Assembly: GCA_050725495.1 (NCBI GenBank)
Contig: JBOHHM010000077.1
Location: forward strand, 1-5,911
Direction: 5' to 3'
Source of the DNA: JBOHHM01 sp050725495
GTDB lineage: Bacteria > Pseudomonadota > Gammaproteobacteria > Burkholderiales > Burkholderiaceae_C
Length of the DNA stretch: 5,911 bases
Shown: one piece after another, positions 1 through 5,330 of the stretch
Layout of the letters: every line of letters starts with the position of its first letter
Numbering within the stretch: the first letter of the stretch is position 1
Position numbers and translations under genes: made by a program
Notes under the pieces: generated by a model
Database searches by the model: none
What the model was told of the DNA's origin: nothing
Seen by the model: only the letters and a program-made list of their open reading frames with translations

Positions 1-879
1 GCCGTCGGGGAAGCTCGCGCCGCTGGCGTCCACCGCCAGTCCGTTGACGCTGAACTGCGACGTGGACGTGAACGCCGTGATGGCACCTTCCACCTCGGCT
101 TCATCGCGGTCTTCCAGGGCTTCTTCCGGCGGACGGATGCGCGTGGCGAACCATACGGCCGGAATGGCTGCCGGCGGCAGCACGGCCGTCAGCCGGACGC
201 GAACCAGGGCGCCATTGTTGGGAACGATGCGCACATCGGTCGCGCTGCTGTAGTCGATGCGGATCGAGCCGATGTTGAACCGCTTGGCTGTGGCGTCGTG
301 CTGGCTGGCCAGGCCCTGGATTCTGAAAAGGGCAGGGGCGTTTTCTTCTTCGATGAAGGTGGCCTGCAGCGTATTGGTCGCCGGGTCCAGGATGCCATGC
401 ACTTCGACAATGGTGTCGGTCGCAAGCGAGCTGAAACCGCTGGGCAGCGATTCATCGAAGATGGTGCTGCCCGTGACTTGGACGGTCTGGCCGAGCACCA
501 CAAAGGTTTTTTGGGCGCTGTTGGGGGGGCCTTCAATCCGCCCCTTCAGCTCGCTGCCGACCACCACGCTGGTGCCGGAAACCGGCGAGACCTTCACCGT
601 CGCCAGCATCCCGAGCTTGAGCTTGCCGTGCATGTCGGCGCCGTCGTCATCGAGAACGCTGGCCGCCGCCGAATCGTCAAAGCGCACGCCGTTGACGATG
701 ATCGAGCCGAAGCCGGTGATCGGCCCCACCGCGAACGAGCCGGTGCCGGCTGCGGCAGCCGGGCCGCCGCCGCCACCGCCGCCGCAACCCGCCAGCGTCA
801 TGGCTGTGCCTAATAGGCCCAGTAATCCTTCCCGGCGCGTGATGCCGTGGCTCGCCGGGGCAATATGTGCTGTGTTCAT
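1..879 (-). CDS. DUF5666-type lipoprotein, C-terminus cut by window edge
   Basis: The reading frame is open for 293 codons from ATG at 879-877 to base 1 with no stop, so the C-terminus lies outside. The N-terminus reads as a signal peptide: a polar start, T14-R15-R16-E-G-L-L (resembling a twin-arginine motif), a hydrophobic stretch to about residue 30, then lipobox L-A-G-C with Cys32 as the lipidation site. Seven glycines follow the Cys. The rest is repeated beta-rich modules of about 60-75 residues: roughly 48-116 (GPITGFGSIIVNGVRF), 117-178, 184-266, and the start of a fourth (AITAFTSTSQFSVNG). This pattern matches the DUF5666 family, whose biochemical role is unknown. The start is well supported: AAGGAG lies 7 nt upstream. 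Location is inferred to be a membrane-anchored lipoprotein; Tat export is only a suggestion. The gene is divergent from folC and has its own promoter. Confidence 0.82.
   Translation of the reverse strand, partial: MNTAHIAPASHGITRREGLLGLLGTAMTLAGCGGGGGGGPAAAAGTGSFAVGPITGFGSIIVNGVRFDDSAAASVLDDDGADMHGKLKLGMLATVKVSPVSGTSVVVGSELKGRIEGPPNSAQKTFVVLGQTVQVTGSTIFDESLPSGFSSLATDTIVEVHGILDPATNTLQATFIEEENAPALFRIQGLASQHDATAKRFNIGSIRIDYSSATDVRIVPNNGALVRVRLTAVLPPAAIPAVWFATRIRPPEEALEDRDEAEVEGAITAFTSTSQFSVNGLAVDASGASFPDG
762..783 (-). repeat. GGC/GGT triplet tract coding the Gly run after the lipobox
   Basis: Near-perfect GGC triplets on the minus strand encode the glycines directly after Cys32 of the lipoprotein. 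Such glycine tethers are common in Burkholderiales lipoproteins. Triplet slippage would change tether length without breaking the frame. Confidence 0.6.
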
Positions 880-965
880 GGGGTTTCTCCTTGGGAGTAT
901 GGGGTTGGGCCGCCACGGGGGGCGGAGAGCATGGCTTGCGACCAGGTGAACAGGTCGATGCGCAT
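876..965 (-). CDS. Candidate 29-codon upstream ORF, near-leaderless, ATGA-coupled to the lipoprotein gene
   Basis: On the minus strand, ATG at 965-963 opens 29 codons ending in TGA at 878-876. The peptide begins MRIDLFTWSQAMLSAPRGG and ends PTPYSQGETP. The stop overlaps the lipoprotein start as ATGA (879-876), a layout typical of translational coupling. The ATG lies 8 nt beyond a good -10 box (974-979), so the predicted transcript start (about 967) would leave only a few nucleotides ahead of it; no Shine-Dalgarno is needed or seen. Of the first 16 codons, 15 end in G or C, as in the real genes here; the last ones are constrained by the AAGGAG site. I do not recognise the peptide. It could be a leader or coupling peptide, or a chance open frame in GC-rich DNA. 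Confidence 0.4.
   Translation of the reverse strand: MRIDLFTWSQAMLSAPRGGPTPYSQGETP
887..892 (-). promoter_or_regulatory. Shine-Dalgarno of the DUF5666 lipoprotein gene
   Basis: The minus strand reads AAGGAG, then 7 nt, then ATG at 879-877. It is the clearest ribosome binding site in the window and fixes the lipoprotein start. It lies inside the last codons of the candidate upstream ORF (CAA GGA GAA), so ribosomes translating that ORF would pass over it. Confidence 0.85.
910..925 (-). other. Small GC hairpin in the lipoprotein leader
   Basis: On the minus-strand transcript CCGCC (925-921) can pair with GGCGG (914-910) around a 6-nt loop. It lies inside the candidate upstream ORF, 17 nt ahead of the AAGGAG site. 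There is no U-tract, so it is not a terminator. Such stems are frequent in GC-rich DNA. Confidence 0.2.
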
Positions 966-973
966 GGGTGTTA

Positions 974-1002
974 TTTATAAATGTGCAAAAGGCACATTTC
1001 AA
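974..1002 (-). promoter_or_regulatory. Sigma70-type promoter for the uORF and lipoprotein gene
   Basis: On the minus strand, TTGAAA (1002-997) is followed after exactly 17 nt by TATAAA (979-974). Each hexamer matches consensus at five of six positions at the optimal spacing. The bases upstream of the -35 box (1003-1019) are AT-rich with an A-tract, as in UP elements. Transcription should begin near 967. The AT-rich block at 971-1019 stands out sharply from its GC-rich surroundings. Confidence 0.7.
979..999. promoter_or_regulatory. Perfect inverted repeat in the promoter spacer, probable operator
   Basis: The arms AAATGTGC (979-986) and GCACATTT (992-999) are exact reverse complements separated by 5 nt (AAAAG). 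The repeat fills the spacer of the leftward promoter and touches both hexamers. A dimeric regulator bound here would cover the promoter, so repression is the simplest reading; spacer-binding activators also exist. The two half-sites are 13 bp apart centre to centre. No regulator gene is visible in the window, so the ligand and family are unknown. Confidence 0.5.
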
Positions 1003-1005
1003 ATT

Positions 1006-1019
1006 TTTGTTGTAACAAA
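1006..1019. repeat. Short inverted repeat upstream of the leftward -35 box
   Basis: TTTGT (1006-1010) and ACAAA (1015-1019) are reverse complements around TGTA. It sits just upstream of the leftward -35 box, in a position where activators or UP elements act. Five-base arms in AT-rich DNA arise easily by chance, so this is weak. Confidence 0.2.
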
Positions 1020-1099
1020 CAGTGCCGGCGAAGGGGGCAGAAACCCCATGGACGGCCGTGGCAGGGCCGGCGGCTGGATGCGGGGCCCGGCTTGGCACT

Positions 1100-1105
1100 G
1101 ATAAT
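1100..1105 (+). promoter_or_regulatory. Possible -10 element for folC implying a near-leaderless mRNA
   Basis: GATAAT matches the -10 consensus at five of six positions and ends 10 nt before the folC ATG. The implied transcript start is about 1112, leaving roughly 4 nt of leader. This would explain why no Shine-Dalgarno precedes folC. No convincing -35 hexamer is seen 16-19 nt upstream (1075-1083), so support is partial. The stretch 1020-1099 is otherwise GC-rich with no gene or further signal that I can defend. Confidence 0.35.
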
Positions 1106-1115
1106 CGCCCTGCCT

Positions 1116-2417
1116 ATGAATACCTTGACCGAATGGCTTGCGCATTGCGAGCGTCTGCATCCGAAAAACATCGACATGGGGCTGGAGCGCGTCAGCCAGG
1201 TGGCCCAGCGCATGAGCCTGCGCCTGGACTGTCCGGTGATCACTGTGGCCGGCACCAACGGCAAGGGCTCGACCTGTGCCATGCTCGAGGCCATCCTGCT
1301 GCAGGCGGGCTACCGCACCGGCGTCTATACCTCGCCGCATTTGGTGCATTTCGAGGAGCGCTGCCGCATCCATGGCGAGGTTGTGGCGGCCGAGGACCTG
1401 GCTCAGCACTTCGCCCGCGTCGAAGCGGCGCGCGGCGATGTTTCCCTGACCTATTTCGAGTTTTCCACCCTGGCGATCCTGAGCCTGATGGCGCAGGCCC
1501 GCCTGGAAGTGGCGATTCTCGAGGTCGGCCTCGGCGGCCGGCTCGACGCGGTCAACATCATCGACACCGACTGCGCCGTGATCACCAGCATCGACCTCGA
1601 CCACATGGAGTTCCTGGGGCCCGACCGCGAGAGCATAGGGCGCGAGAAGGCCGGCATTCTGCGCACGGGCAAGCCTGCCATCGTCAGCGACCCGATGCCG
1701 CCGCAAAGCGTGCTGGACCGCGCGCTGGAGGTCGGCGCCGACCTGTGGCGCTTTGGCAGCGACTTCAATTTCTCGGGCGACAAGCAGCAGTGGGGCTGGG
1801 CCGGCCGGGGCCGACGCTACAGCGGCATGGCCTACCCGGCCTTGCGCGGCGCCAACCAGCTGCTCAACGCCTCGGGCGTGCTGGCGGCACTGGAGTCGCT
1901 GCGCGAGAAGCTGCCGGTCACGGCCCAGGCCATTCGCAACGGGCTCGCCCTGGTCGAGCTGCCGGGGCGATTCCAGATCATTCCCGGCCAGCCCGTGCTG
2001 GTGCTGGACGTGGCCCACAACCCGCATTCGGTGGCGGCGCTAGCGGCCAATCTGGACGCCATGGGCTTTTACCCGACGACCCATGCCGTGTTCGGCGCGA
2101 TGGCCGACAAGGACATCGCCCCGATGCTGGCGCGCGTCCATCCCTTGATCGACCGCTGGTATTTCACCGACCTGCCCACGCCCCGGGCCGAGTCCGCGGT
2201 GAATTTAAAGGCCCAATGGGACACGCTGCAGGCCTCGCCGAAGGGGCGCAAGGACGTGCTTGCCGCAACCTATGCCGACCCAATGCAGGCCCTGCAGGCG
2301 GCCATCGAGGCCGCAGACCCCGCTGATAGAATCGTGGTCTTTGGATCGTTCTACACGGTAGGTGGCGTTTTGAAAGACGGCACGCCTCGCCTTCATGCCA
2401 CACACCTGAGCGCTTAA
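1116..2417 (+). CDS. folC: Dihydrofolate synthase / folylpolyglutamate synthase
   Basis: FolC is a cytosolic ATP-dependent ligase that adds L-glutamate to dihydropteroate and then extends the gamma-glutamyl tail of folates. This 433-residue protein has the full Mur-ligase layout: P-loop AGTNGKGST (45-53), TSPHL (72-76), EVGLGGRLDAVN (136-147), DHMEFLG (162-168), and REKAGI (176-181) whose Lys178 is the expected carbamylated lysine. The C-terminal domain carries GRFQ (284-287), DVAHNPHS (298-305) and FGSFYTVG (409-416). Length is usual for the family. The start at 1116 gives MNTLTEWLAHCERLHPKNIDMG, a typical opening for the family; the frame is open to 981, but the extra 45 residues look unlike FolC. 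No Shine-Dalgarno is visible. It leads the plus-strand cluster, 6 nt ahead of the SPOR gene. In E. coli accD precedes folC; here it does not. Confidence 0.95.
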   Translation: MNTLTEWLAHCERLHPKNIDMGLERVSQVAQRMSLRLDCPVITVAGTNGKGSTCAMLEAILLQAGYRTGVYTSPHLVHFEERCRIHGEVVAAEDLAQHFARVEAARGDVSLTYFEFSTLAILSLMAQARLEVAILEVGLGGRLDAVNIIDTDCAVITSIDLDHMEFLGPDRESIGREKAGILRTGKPAIVSDPMPPQSVLDRALEVGADLWRFGSDFNFSGDKQQWGWAGRGRRYSGMAYPALRGANQLLNASGVLAALESLREKLPVTAQAIRNGLALVELPGRFQIIPGQPVLVLDVAHNPHSVAALAANLDAMGFYPTTHAVFGAMADKDIAPMLARVHPLIDRWYFTDLPTPRAESAVNLKAQWDTLQASPKGRKDVLAATYADPMQALQAAIEAADPADRIVVFGSFYTVGGVLKDGTPRLHATHLSA

Positions 2418-2423
2418 GCACCC

Positions 2424-3191
2424 ATGGCTTTTTTCAAGTTCCGTTGGCCCGGCCGAAAGCGTGACGACGTCCAGGCAGCCGCCCAGCCCGAGAGCGTCGA
2501 GGTGTTGCGCAGGCGCGCCAAGCACCGCTTGATCGGCGCGGCGATTCTGGTGCTGCTCGGCGTGATCGGCTTCCCGCTGCTGTTTGACACCCAGCCGCGT
2601 CCCATTGCGGTCGATATTCCGATTGAGATCCCCGACAAAAACAAGACCAAACCCCTGGTGATTCCCGCGGCGCCACCGCCGGCGACGAAGGCCGCGACTG
2701 AGCCGGCCTCAGCCGGGGCGCCCGCAGCCGGCGGCAGCAGCGCTTCCTCCCGGGTGCCGGACTCGGCCAGCCTGGATGCCAGGGAAGAGGTCGTTGCCGC
2801 GCCAAAATCAGAACAAAAACCGGCTGTAGGCCCCGTATCTCCGGCAACGCCCGCTACAAAAAAAGAAGCAAAACCCGAGCCCAAACCGGCCACCAAGTCC
2901 GATGACGGTGCCAAAGCCAAGGCCCTTCTGGAAGGCAAGGCGGCTGAAGCTGGGGCGGACGACAGCCGTTTTGTGGTGCAGGTCGGCGCGTTTTCCGATG
3001 GGGCCAAGGCCCGTGAAACCCGCCTCAAGGTTGAGAAGGCGGGCCTGAAGACCTATACGCAGGTCGTGGAAACCAAGGACGGCAAGCGCATCCGGGTGCG
3101 GGTCGGGCCGTTCGCCAGCAAGGCCGAAGCCGACAAGGCGGCCAGCAGGATCAAGGGGCTGGATTTGCCGGCCGCCATCCTCAGCTTGTAG
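2424..3191 (+). CDS. dedD: SPOR-domain membrane protein, DedD-like
   Basis: The 255-residue protein has a basic cytoplasmic N-terminus (1-35, with RRRAKHR at 29-35), one transmembrane helix (about 36-54, LIGAAILVLLGVIGFPLLF), a long low-complexity Ala/Pro/Lys/Glu periplasmic linker (about 55-180) and a C-terminal SPOR domain (about 181-255). The SPOR domain shows the paired strands RFVVQVGAF (182-190) and RIRVRVGPF (222-230). SPOR domains bind denuded glycan strands of septal peptidoglycan, so the protein should gather at the division site. Order folC-SPOR-cvpA-purF matches E. coli folC-dedD-cvpA-purF, which favours DedD over FtsN. It begins 6 nt after folC with no clear ribosome site, suggesting coupled translation. 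The linker is A-rich at the DNA level, including an A7 run. The gene symbol rests on domain layout and synteny. Confidence 0.88.
   Translation: MAFFKFRWPGRKRDDVQAAAQPESVEVLRRRAKHRLIGAAILVLLGVIGFPLLFDTQPRPIAVDIPIEIPDKNKTKPLVIPAAPPPATKAATEPASAGAPAAGGSSASSRVPDSASLDAREEVVAAPKSEQKPAVGPVSPATPATKKEAKPEPKPATKSDDGAKAKALLEGKAAEAGADDSRFVVQVGAFSDGAKARETRLKVEKAGLKTYTQVVETKDGKRIRVRVGPFASKAEADKAASRIKGLDLPAAILSL
2858..2864 (+). other. A7 run in frame as a potential slippery heptamer
   Basis: Seven adenines fall in the dedD frame as ACA AAA AAA GAA, the A_AAA_AAA arrangement known to allow -1 ribosomal slippage; it could also cause polymerase slippage. A -1 shift would reach TGA at 2903-2905 after 13 new residues, giving a protein with the membrane anchor and linker but no SPOR domain. 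No strong downstream stem or upstream Shine-Dalgarno stimulator is seen. Confidence 0.2.
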
Positions 3192-3204
3192 AGCGGGCTG
3201 TCCG

Positions 3205-3690
3205 ATGGCCGTGCTGGATTGGGTGTTTTTGCTCGTGCTGCTGGTATCGCTGATGCTCGGTGCCTGGCGCGGCCTGGTGTACGAAATGATGTCGGTGCTG
3301 GCATGGGTGGCTGCATTTTTGCTGGCGCAGTGGTGGGCGCCCGAGGCGGCGGCTCGGCTACCCCTGGGCGGCGCGTCCGAGTCGGTTCGTTATGCCGCCG
3401 GCTTTGTGACGGTGTTCGTGGCGGCGGTGTTTGCCGGCGGACTGCTGGCCTGGCTGACCAAGAAACTGGTCGAGGCCATGGGCTTGCGGCCCGCGGACCG
3501 CACGCTGGGCGCAGCCTTCGGCGTGTTGCGGGGCCTGATTTTGCTGCTTGCGGCCACGGTGGTGATGCACATGACGCCGCTGAAGACCAGTCCCTGGTGG
3601 CAGGAGTCAGAAGGCGCGGGCGCATTGACTGCGGCGCTCAAGGGGCTGAAGCCGGTGCTGCCGCAGGAGTTTGTGAAATATTTGCCCTGA
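3205..3690 (+). CDS. cvpA: CvpA family inner-membrane protein
   Basis: The 161-residue protein is almost the length of E. coli CvpA. It has four predicted hydrophobic segments, at about 4-21, 27-43, 61-84 and 101-121, and the family signatures GAWRGLVYE (19-27) and DRTLGAAFGVLRG (98-110). CvpA was named for colicin V production in E. coli. It is an inner-membrane protein that has been linked to envelope stress and bile-salt tolerance in enteric bacteria; its molecular activity is not settled. It starts 13 nt after the SPOR gene, preceded only by a weak GAGCGGG. Position just before purF is the classical cvpA-purF arrangement. A colicin role is not implied here. Confidence 0.92.
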   Translation: MAVLDWVFLLVLLVSLMLGAWRGLVYEMMSVLAWVAAFLLAQWWAPEAAARLPLGGASESVRYAAGFVTVFVAAVFAGGLLAWLTKKLVEAMGLRPADRTLGAAFGVLRGLILLLAATVVMHMTPLKTSPWWQESEGAGALTAALKGLKPVLPQEFVKYLP

Positions 3691-3825
3691 GAGTTGCCAT
3701 CGCGGGCGTGGCAAGGCATGTCCCTGCGGGAGATGCTTTGCGGCGTTCAGCATGACAATTCAATTACTTTGCAGGATGGAGTGCGGCACCGCCGGTGCCT
3801 GCCCTGGCCTCAACTGGATGGAACT
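3691..3825 (+). other. 135-nt cvpA-purF gap
   Basis: This is the only sizeable gap in the plus-strand cluster. It holds an AT-rich patch (3755-3770) in GC-rich DNA, two copies of GGATGGA (3774-3780 and 3816-3822, the second at the purF start), and a perfect hairpin at 3785-3799. ATGACA (3752-3757) resembles a -35 box but has no matching -10 at 16-18 nt. I see no purine-repressor-like palindrome, riboswitch fold that I can recognise, or terminator with a U-tract. Regulation of purF from here is possible but unproven. Confidence 0.4.
3785..3799 (+). other. Hairpin upstream of purF
   Basis: GGCACC (3785-3790) pairs perfectly with GGTGCC (3794-3799) around the 3-nt loop GCC. It ends 26 nt before the purF start codon and has no following U-tract, so it is not an intrinsic terminator. 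It may influence mRNA stability or ribosome access. Confidence 0.35.
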
Positions 3826-5328
3826 ATGTGTGGAATCGCCGGCGTTGTCAGCAGCGCCCCCGTCAATCAGCTGATCTATGACGCCTTGCTGCTGCTGCAG
3901 CACCGGGGCCAGGATGCGGCCGGCATCGTCACGCAGCAGGAGCGCAAGTTCTTCATGCACAAGGCCAAGGGCATGGTGCGCGACGTGTTCCGCACCCGCA
4001 ACATGCGCGCCCTGCCGGGCAACTGCGGCCTGGGCCAGGTTCGTTACCCGACGGCCGGCAATGCCTACAGCGAGGAAGAAGCCCAGCCGTTTTACGTGAA
4101 TGCGCCGTTCGGCATCGTGCTGGTGCACAACGGCAACCTCACGAACGCCCGGGCGCTGAAGGCCGAGCTGTTCTCCACCGATCACCGCCACATCAACACC
4201 GAGAGCGACTCCGAAGTCCTGCTCAATGTGCTGGCCCACGAGCTGGAGAAGGCCACCCGCGGACTGCCGCTCAAGCCCGAAGACGTGTTCACCGCCGTGC
4301 GCAACGTGCACCGCCGCGTCAAAGGCTCTTATGCCGTGGTCGCCCTCATTGCAGGCCATGGCCTGCTGGCCTTCCGAGACCCGTTCGGCATCCGGCCCCT
4401 GTGCATGGGCCGCGGCAAGGACGGCACGGTCATGGTGGGCAGCGAGTCGGTGGCGCTGGAGGGCACGGGTCACGCGTTGGACCGCAATATCGCGCCGGGC
4501 GAAGCGGTGTTCGTGGACCTGCAGGGCACGGTGCACGCACAGCAGTGCGCCGATGCGCCGCAGCTTTTCCCCTGCATTTTTGAATTCGTCTACCTCGCCC
4601 GGCCCGACTCCGAGCTGGACGGCATCTCGGTCTACCAGGCCCGGCTGAACCTGGGCGAAACCTTGGCCAAGCGCGTGGTGTCCACCGTGCCGCCCAGCGA
4701 GATCGACGTGGTGATTCCGATTCCCGAATCGAGCCGGCCCAGCGCCACCCAGGTCGCGCACCTGCTGGGCATCCCGTATCGCGAGGGCTTTGTCAAGAAC
4801 CGCTACGTGGGCCGCACCTTCATCATGCCGGGCCAGGGCGTGCGCAAGAAATCGGTGCGCCAGAAGCTCAACGTGATCGCCAGCGAATTCAAGGGCCGCA
4901 ATGTGCTGCTGGTCGACGACTCCATCGTACGCGGCACGACCAGCCGCGAGATTGTGCAGATGGCGCGCGACGCCGGCGCCCGCAAGGTCTATCTGGCCAG
5001 TGCCGCACCGCCGGTGCGCTTTCCCAATGTCTACGGCATCGACATGCCCACCAGCAGCGAACTGGTGGCCCATGGCCGCAGCATCGAAGAGGTGCGCGAG
5101 ATCATCGGTTGCGACGCGCTGATCTACCAGGACGTGGACGCGATGAAGAGGGCCGTCGGCTCGCTCAACCCCAAGCTCGCAGGCTTCGATGCCTCGTGCT
5201 TTGACGGCGTCTATGTGACCGGCGACATCACCTCGGACGACATCGTTCGGCTCAACGAGAACCGCGTGAGCGAGCAAGAGGGCGAGGAAGACACCTCGCG
5301 CCTGGCCCTGCCCAATCACGCCGACTGA
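3826..5328 (+). CDS. purF: Amidophosphoribosyltransferase (glutamine PRPP amidotransferase)
   Basis: PurF catalyses the first committed step of purine synthesis, turning PRPP and glutamine into 5-phosphoribosylamine in the cytosol. The 500-residue protein starts MCGIAGVV, so removal of Met exposes the catalytic N-terminal Cys. The class-II glutaminase domain (about 2-235) shows QHRGQDAAGI (25-34), QVRYPT with Arg73 (71-76), oxyanion motif HNGNL (101-105) and SDSE (127-130). The phosphoribosyltransferase domain (about 260-470) carries VIPIPESSRPSA (296-307) and the PRPP loop LLVDDSIVRGTTS (361-373). There is no propeptide or iron-sulfur cysteine set, so it is the E. coli type. The frame is open upstream to 3694 (ATGs at 3694 and 3718), but only 3826 leaves Cys second. 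A weak GGATGGA overlaps the ribosome-site position. metZ follows after 2 nt. Confidence 0.97.
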   Translation: MCGIAGVVSSAPVNQLIYDALLLLQHRGQDAAGIVTQQERKFFMHKAKGMVRDVFRTRNMRALPGNCGLGQVRYPTAGNAYSEEEAQPFYVNAPFGIVLVHNGNLTNARALKAELFSTDHRHINTESDSEVLLNVLAHELEKATRGLPLKPEDVFTAVRNVHRRVKGSYAVVALIAGHGLLAFRDPFGIRPLCMGRGKDGTVMVGSESVALEGTGHALDRNIAPGEAVFVDLQGTVHAQQCADAPQLFPCIFEFVYLARPDSELDGISVYQARLNLGETLAKRVVSTVPPSEIDVVIPIPESSRPSATQVAHLLGIPYREGFVKNRYVGRTFIMPGQGVRKKSVRQKLNVIASEFKGRNVLLVDDSIVRGTTSREIVQMARDAGARKVYLASAAPPVRFPNVYGIDMPTSSELVAHGRSIEEVREIIGCDALIYQDVDAMKRAVGSLNPKLAGFDASCFDGVYVTGDITSDDIVRLNENRVSEQEGEEDTSRLALPNHAD

Positions 5329-5330
5329 AT

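Noticed and set aside
257..949. Long plus-strand open frames over the lipoprotein gene (257-949 and 298-813)
   Set aside because: They are antisense to the minus-strand frame that has a lipobox, beta modules, a strong ribosome site and a promoter. Their translations show no recognisable domain.
1034..1069. Short GC stems (GGGG/CCCC and CGGCC/GGCCG) before folC as a terminator or riboswitch
   Set aside because: The arms are only 4-5 bp with no U-tract, and such stems are expected by chance at this GC content.
999..2027. 342-codon minus-strand open frame opposite folC
   Set aside because: It is a GC-rich antisense shadow, rich in His, Gln and Ala, with no family motif, while the plus strand encodes a complete FolC.
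1022..2326. 434-codon plus-strand frame overlapping folC in another frame
   Set aside because: The translation is Arg/Gly/Ala/Pro-rich with no domain, as expected for an out-of-frame reading of a GC-rich gene.
2327..2332. TAGAAT resembling a -10 box near the end of folC
   Set aside because: No -35-like hexamer is present at 16-18 nt upstream, and the bases are explained by the FolC coding sequence.
2584..2618. Perfect TTGACA inside the SPOR gene followed by GATATT
   Set aside because: The spacing is 23 nt and the -10 match is poor, so it is not a credible promoter.
3694..3825. N-terminal extension of PurF from ATG 3694 or 3718
   Set aside because: An extension would bury the catalytic cysteine that must become the N-terminal residue. 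The extra residues do not resemble a known propeptide, and ATG 3826 places Cys second.
3752..3874. 40-codon plus-strand ORF overlapping the purF start in another frame
   Set aside because: It has no suitably spaced ribosome site and most of its overlap is explained by purF coding. There is no reason to prefer it over chance.
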